Source: an uncultured Draconibacterium sp. (GTDB lineage Bacteria; Bacteroidota; Bacteroidia; Bacteroidales; Prolixibacteraceae). From it: DNA of 64,000 nt. Of this stretch, positions 62,941 to 64,000 are shown piece by piece. Both the position numbers and the translations under genes were made by a program. The notes under the pieces are model-generated. The model was given only the letters and a program-made list of their open reading frames with translations, was not told the origin of the DNA and made no database searches. The first letter of the stretch is position 1; every line of letters begins with the position of its first letter. The stretch spans positions 620,001-684,000 of the forward strand of contig NZ_OY771649.1 of NCBI RefSeq assembly GCF_963674925.1. The letters run 5' to 3'.

Positions 62941-64000
62941 TGTACATATTGATCTGGACACCTTTTTTGTGTCGTGCGAAAGGCTGATGAACCGTGAGTT
63001 GATCGGCAAACCGGTGTTGGTTGGAGGTGTCAGCGGACGGGGAGTGGTGGCGGCCTGCAGTTACGAAGCGCGGACATATGGCGTACATTCGGCTATGCCC
63101 ATGCAAATGGCACGCCGGCTTTGTCCCGAGGCCATTGTAGTAAAAGGAAACAGCTCCATTTATAGCAAATTCTCCGATGAGATAACCGATATTATTAAAG
63201 AAGGGGCACCGCTTTACGAAAAATCATCAATCGACGAGTTTTATATTGATGTAAGCGGAATGGACAAATTTTACGGTTGCTACAAATGGGCACAGGAACT
63301 ACGCGAACGAATTATCGATCAAACACATTTACCCATTTCTTTTGGGCTGTCAAGCAATAAAACGGTGTCGAAAGTAGCTACGGGAGAAATAAAACCCAAT
63401 GGTTATCAGCAAATTGAATACGGGCACGAAAAAGAGTTCCTGGCACCGCTGCCGGTGAAAAAAATTCCGATGGTGGGCGATCAGACTTATAAAATGCTGC
63501 TGAGCATGGGAATCCGTTATGTGAAAACCATCCAGGAGATGCCCATTGAACTGATGGACAAAGTGATGGGAAAGAACGGGATTGTGTTGTGGAAAAAGGC
63601 GCAGGGAATCGATAATTCGTTGGTAGAACCTTACCACGAGCGGAAATCCATTTCGTCGTCGCTGACTTTTGAGAAAGATACCATTGATGTGCAGGCACTG
63701 AAAAAACTGTTGCTGGCCATGGCCGAAAAGCTGGCTTTTTACCTGCGCAACGGAAACAAACTAACGTCGTGTGTTACGGTAACCGTGCGTTATTCCGATT
63801 TTGATACCCGCACCCGCCAAAAACGCATTCCGTACACTTCGCTCGATCATACGCTAATTCAAACCACCATGGAGCTTTTTGATCAGCTGTACACGCGTCG
63901 GGTTTTGGTGCGGCTGGTGGGCGTGCGTTTTAGTCATTTGGTGGGCGGGAGTTACCAGATGAAACTGTTTGAAGACGATACCAAACTGATAAATCTGTAC
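62927..64000 (+). CDS. dinB: DNA polymerase IV, DinB (partial, cut by window end)
   Basis: 358 codons to the window edge. The Y-family palm is clear: IVHIDLDTFFVSCERL with the first catalytic Asp, PVLVGGVSGRGVVAACSYEARTYGVHSAMP, KSSIDEFYIDVSG with Asp103/Glu104, then GLSSNKTVSKVAT and the little-finger domain. It is an error-prone translesion polymerase. No ATG fits; the TTG at 62927-62929 yields MNRNIVHIDLD, the expected N-terminus. A TTG start may keep expression low. Divergent from the LexA-like repressor gene. Confidence 0.93.
   Translation, partial: MNRNIVHIDLDTFFVSCERLMNRELIGKPVLVGGVSGRGVVAACSYEARTYGVHSAMPMQMARRLCPEAIVVKGNSSIYSKFSDEITDIIKEGAPLYEKSSIDEFYIDVSGMDKFYGCYKWAQELRERIIDQTHLPISFGLSSNKTVSKVATGEIKPNGYQQIEYGHEKEFLAPLPVKKIPMVGDQTYKMLLSMGIRYVKTIQEMPIELMDKVMGKNGIVLWKKAQGIDNSLVEPYHERKSISSSLTFEKDTIDVQALKKLLLAMAEKLAFYLRNGNKLTSCVTVTVRYSDFDTRTRQKRIPYTSLDHTLIQTTMELFDQLYTRRVLVRLVGVRFSHLVGGSYQMKLFEDDTKLINLY

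Noticed and set aside
1..64000. tRNA or rRNA genes
   Set aside because: I saw no cloverleaf-like segment with GTTC(G/A)A loop and CCA end, and no rRNA-like conserved stretch.

Overview
The window comes from a member of the phylum Bacteroidota, most likely a marine or anaerobic-sediment lineage of the Bacteroidales/Marinilabiliales type. Supporting evidence: a SusC/SusD pair, a type IX secretion (T9SS) sorting domain, a long Bacteroidota-type SecA, UpxY-type antitermination, a RagB/SusD-like lipoprotein, a one-gene sulfatase, and promoters of the TTTG/TAnnTTTG kind instead of -35/-10 boxes. The genus cannot be named from the sequence alone.

Region 1 (about 1-22,900, all genes on the minus strand, clearly AT-richer than the rest) is a surface polysaccharide locus, read from right to left. 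It starts with an orphan IS3 OrfA-like gene and a UpxY/NusG-like antiterminator. Next come a CDP-sugar module (rfbF, rfbG, a sugar C-methyltransferase, an rfbC-like epimerase, a DUF4910 protein and a short-chain reductase), a T9SS-exported protein and an acyl/aminoacyl-transfer cassette (adenylating ligase, GNAT, carrier protein, MBOAT, SGNH/AlgX-like protein). It ends with a flippase, four glycosyltransferases around a Wzy-like polymerase, and the Wza-type exporter followed by the start of a Wzz/Wzc-type protein. The last two are broken by at least six single-base frameshifts, either a local sequence-quality problem or real decay of the export machinery.

Region 2 (about 22,900-24,041) is a gene-free AT-rich stretch of more than 1 kb with a 30-bp direct repeat and the secA promoter.

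Region 3 (24,042-46,531) is housekeeping and general metabolism: secA, lgt, a SlyD-like FKBP, aroC, a DUF134 protein, a PepSY membrane protein, a small OB-fold-like lipoprotein, msrB, an RluA-family pseudouridine synthase, a DUF4252 lipoprotein, a sulfatase, a Na/Pi cotransporter, hrpB, exonuclease III and a FadL-type porin. It also has an 1157-residue protein that I think is a pyrophosphate-type PEP carboxykinase, and a DUF4386 membrane protein.

Region 4 (46,532-60,219) holds a sigma factor/membrane partner pair, a 21-bp tandem repeat array, a SusC/SusD uptake pair next to a gamma-glutamyltransferase, an AddB-like nuclease, an M14 peptidase with trmD, and an Hsp20 chaperone.

Region 5 (60,220-64,000) has a 268-bp MITE-like element, a PQQ-type beta-propeller protein, and a divergent pair of a LexA-like self-cleaving repressor and DinB polymerase (cut by the window end).

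The most notable items are the acyl-carrier cassette inside the polysaccharide locus, the candidate PPi-PEPCK with an FNR-like palindrome upstream, the MITE-like element after hsp20, the 8 x 21-bp repeat, the orphan OrfA at the head of the polysaccharide operon, and a strong minus-strand terminator with no gene in front of it.
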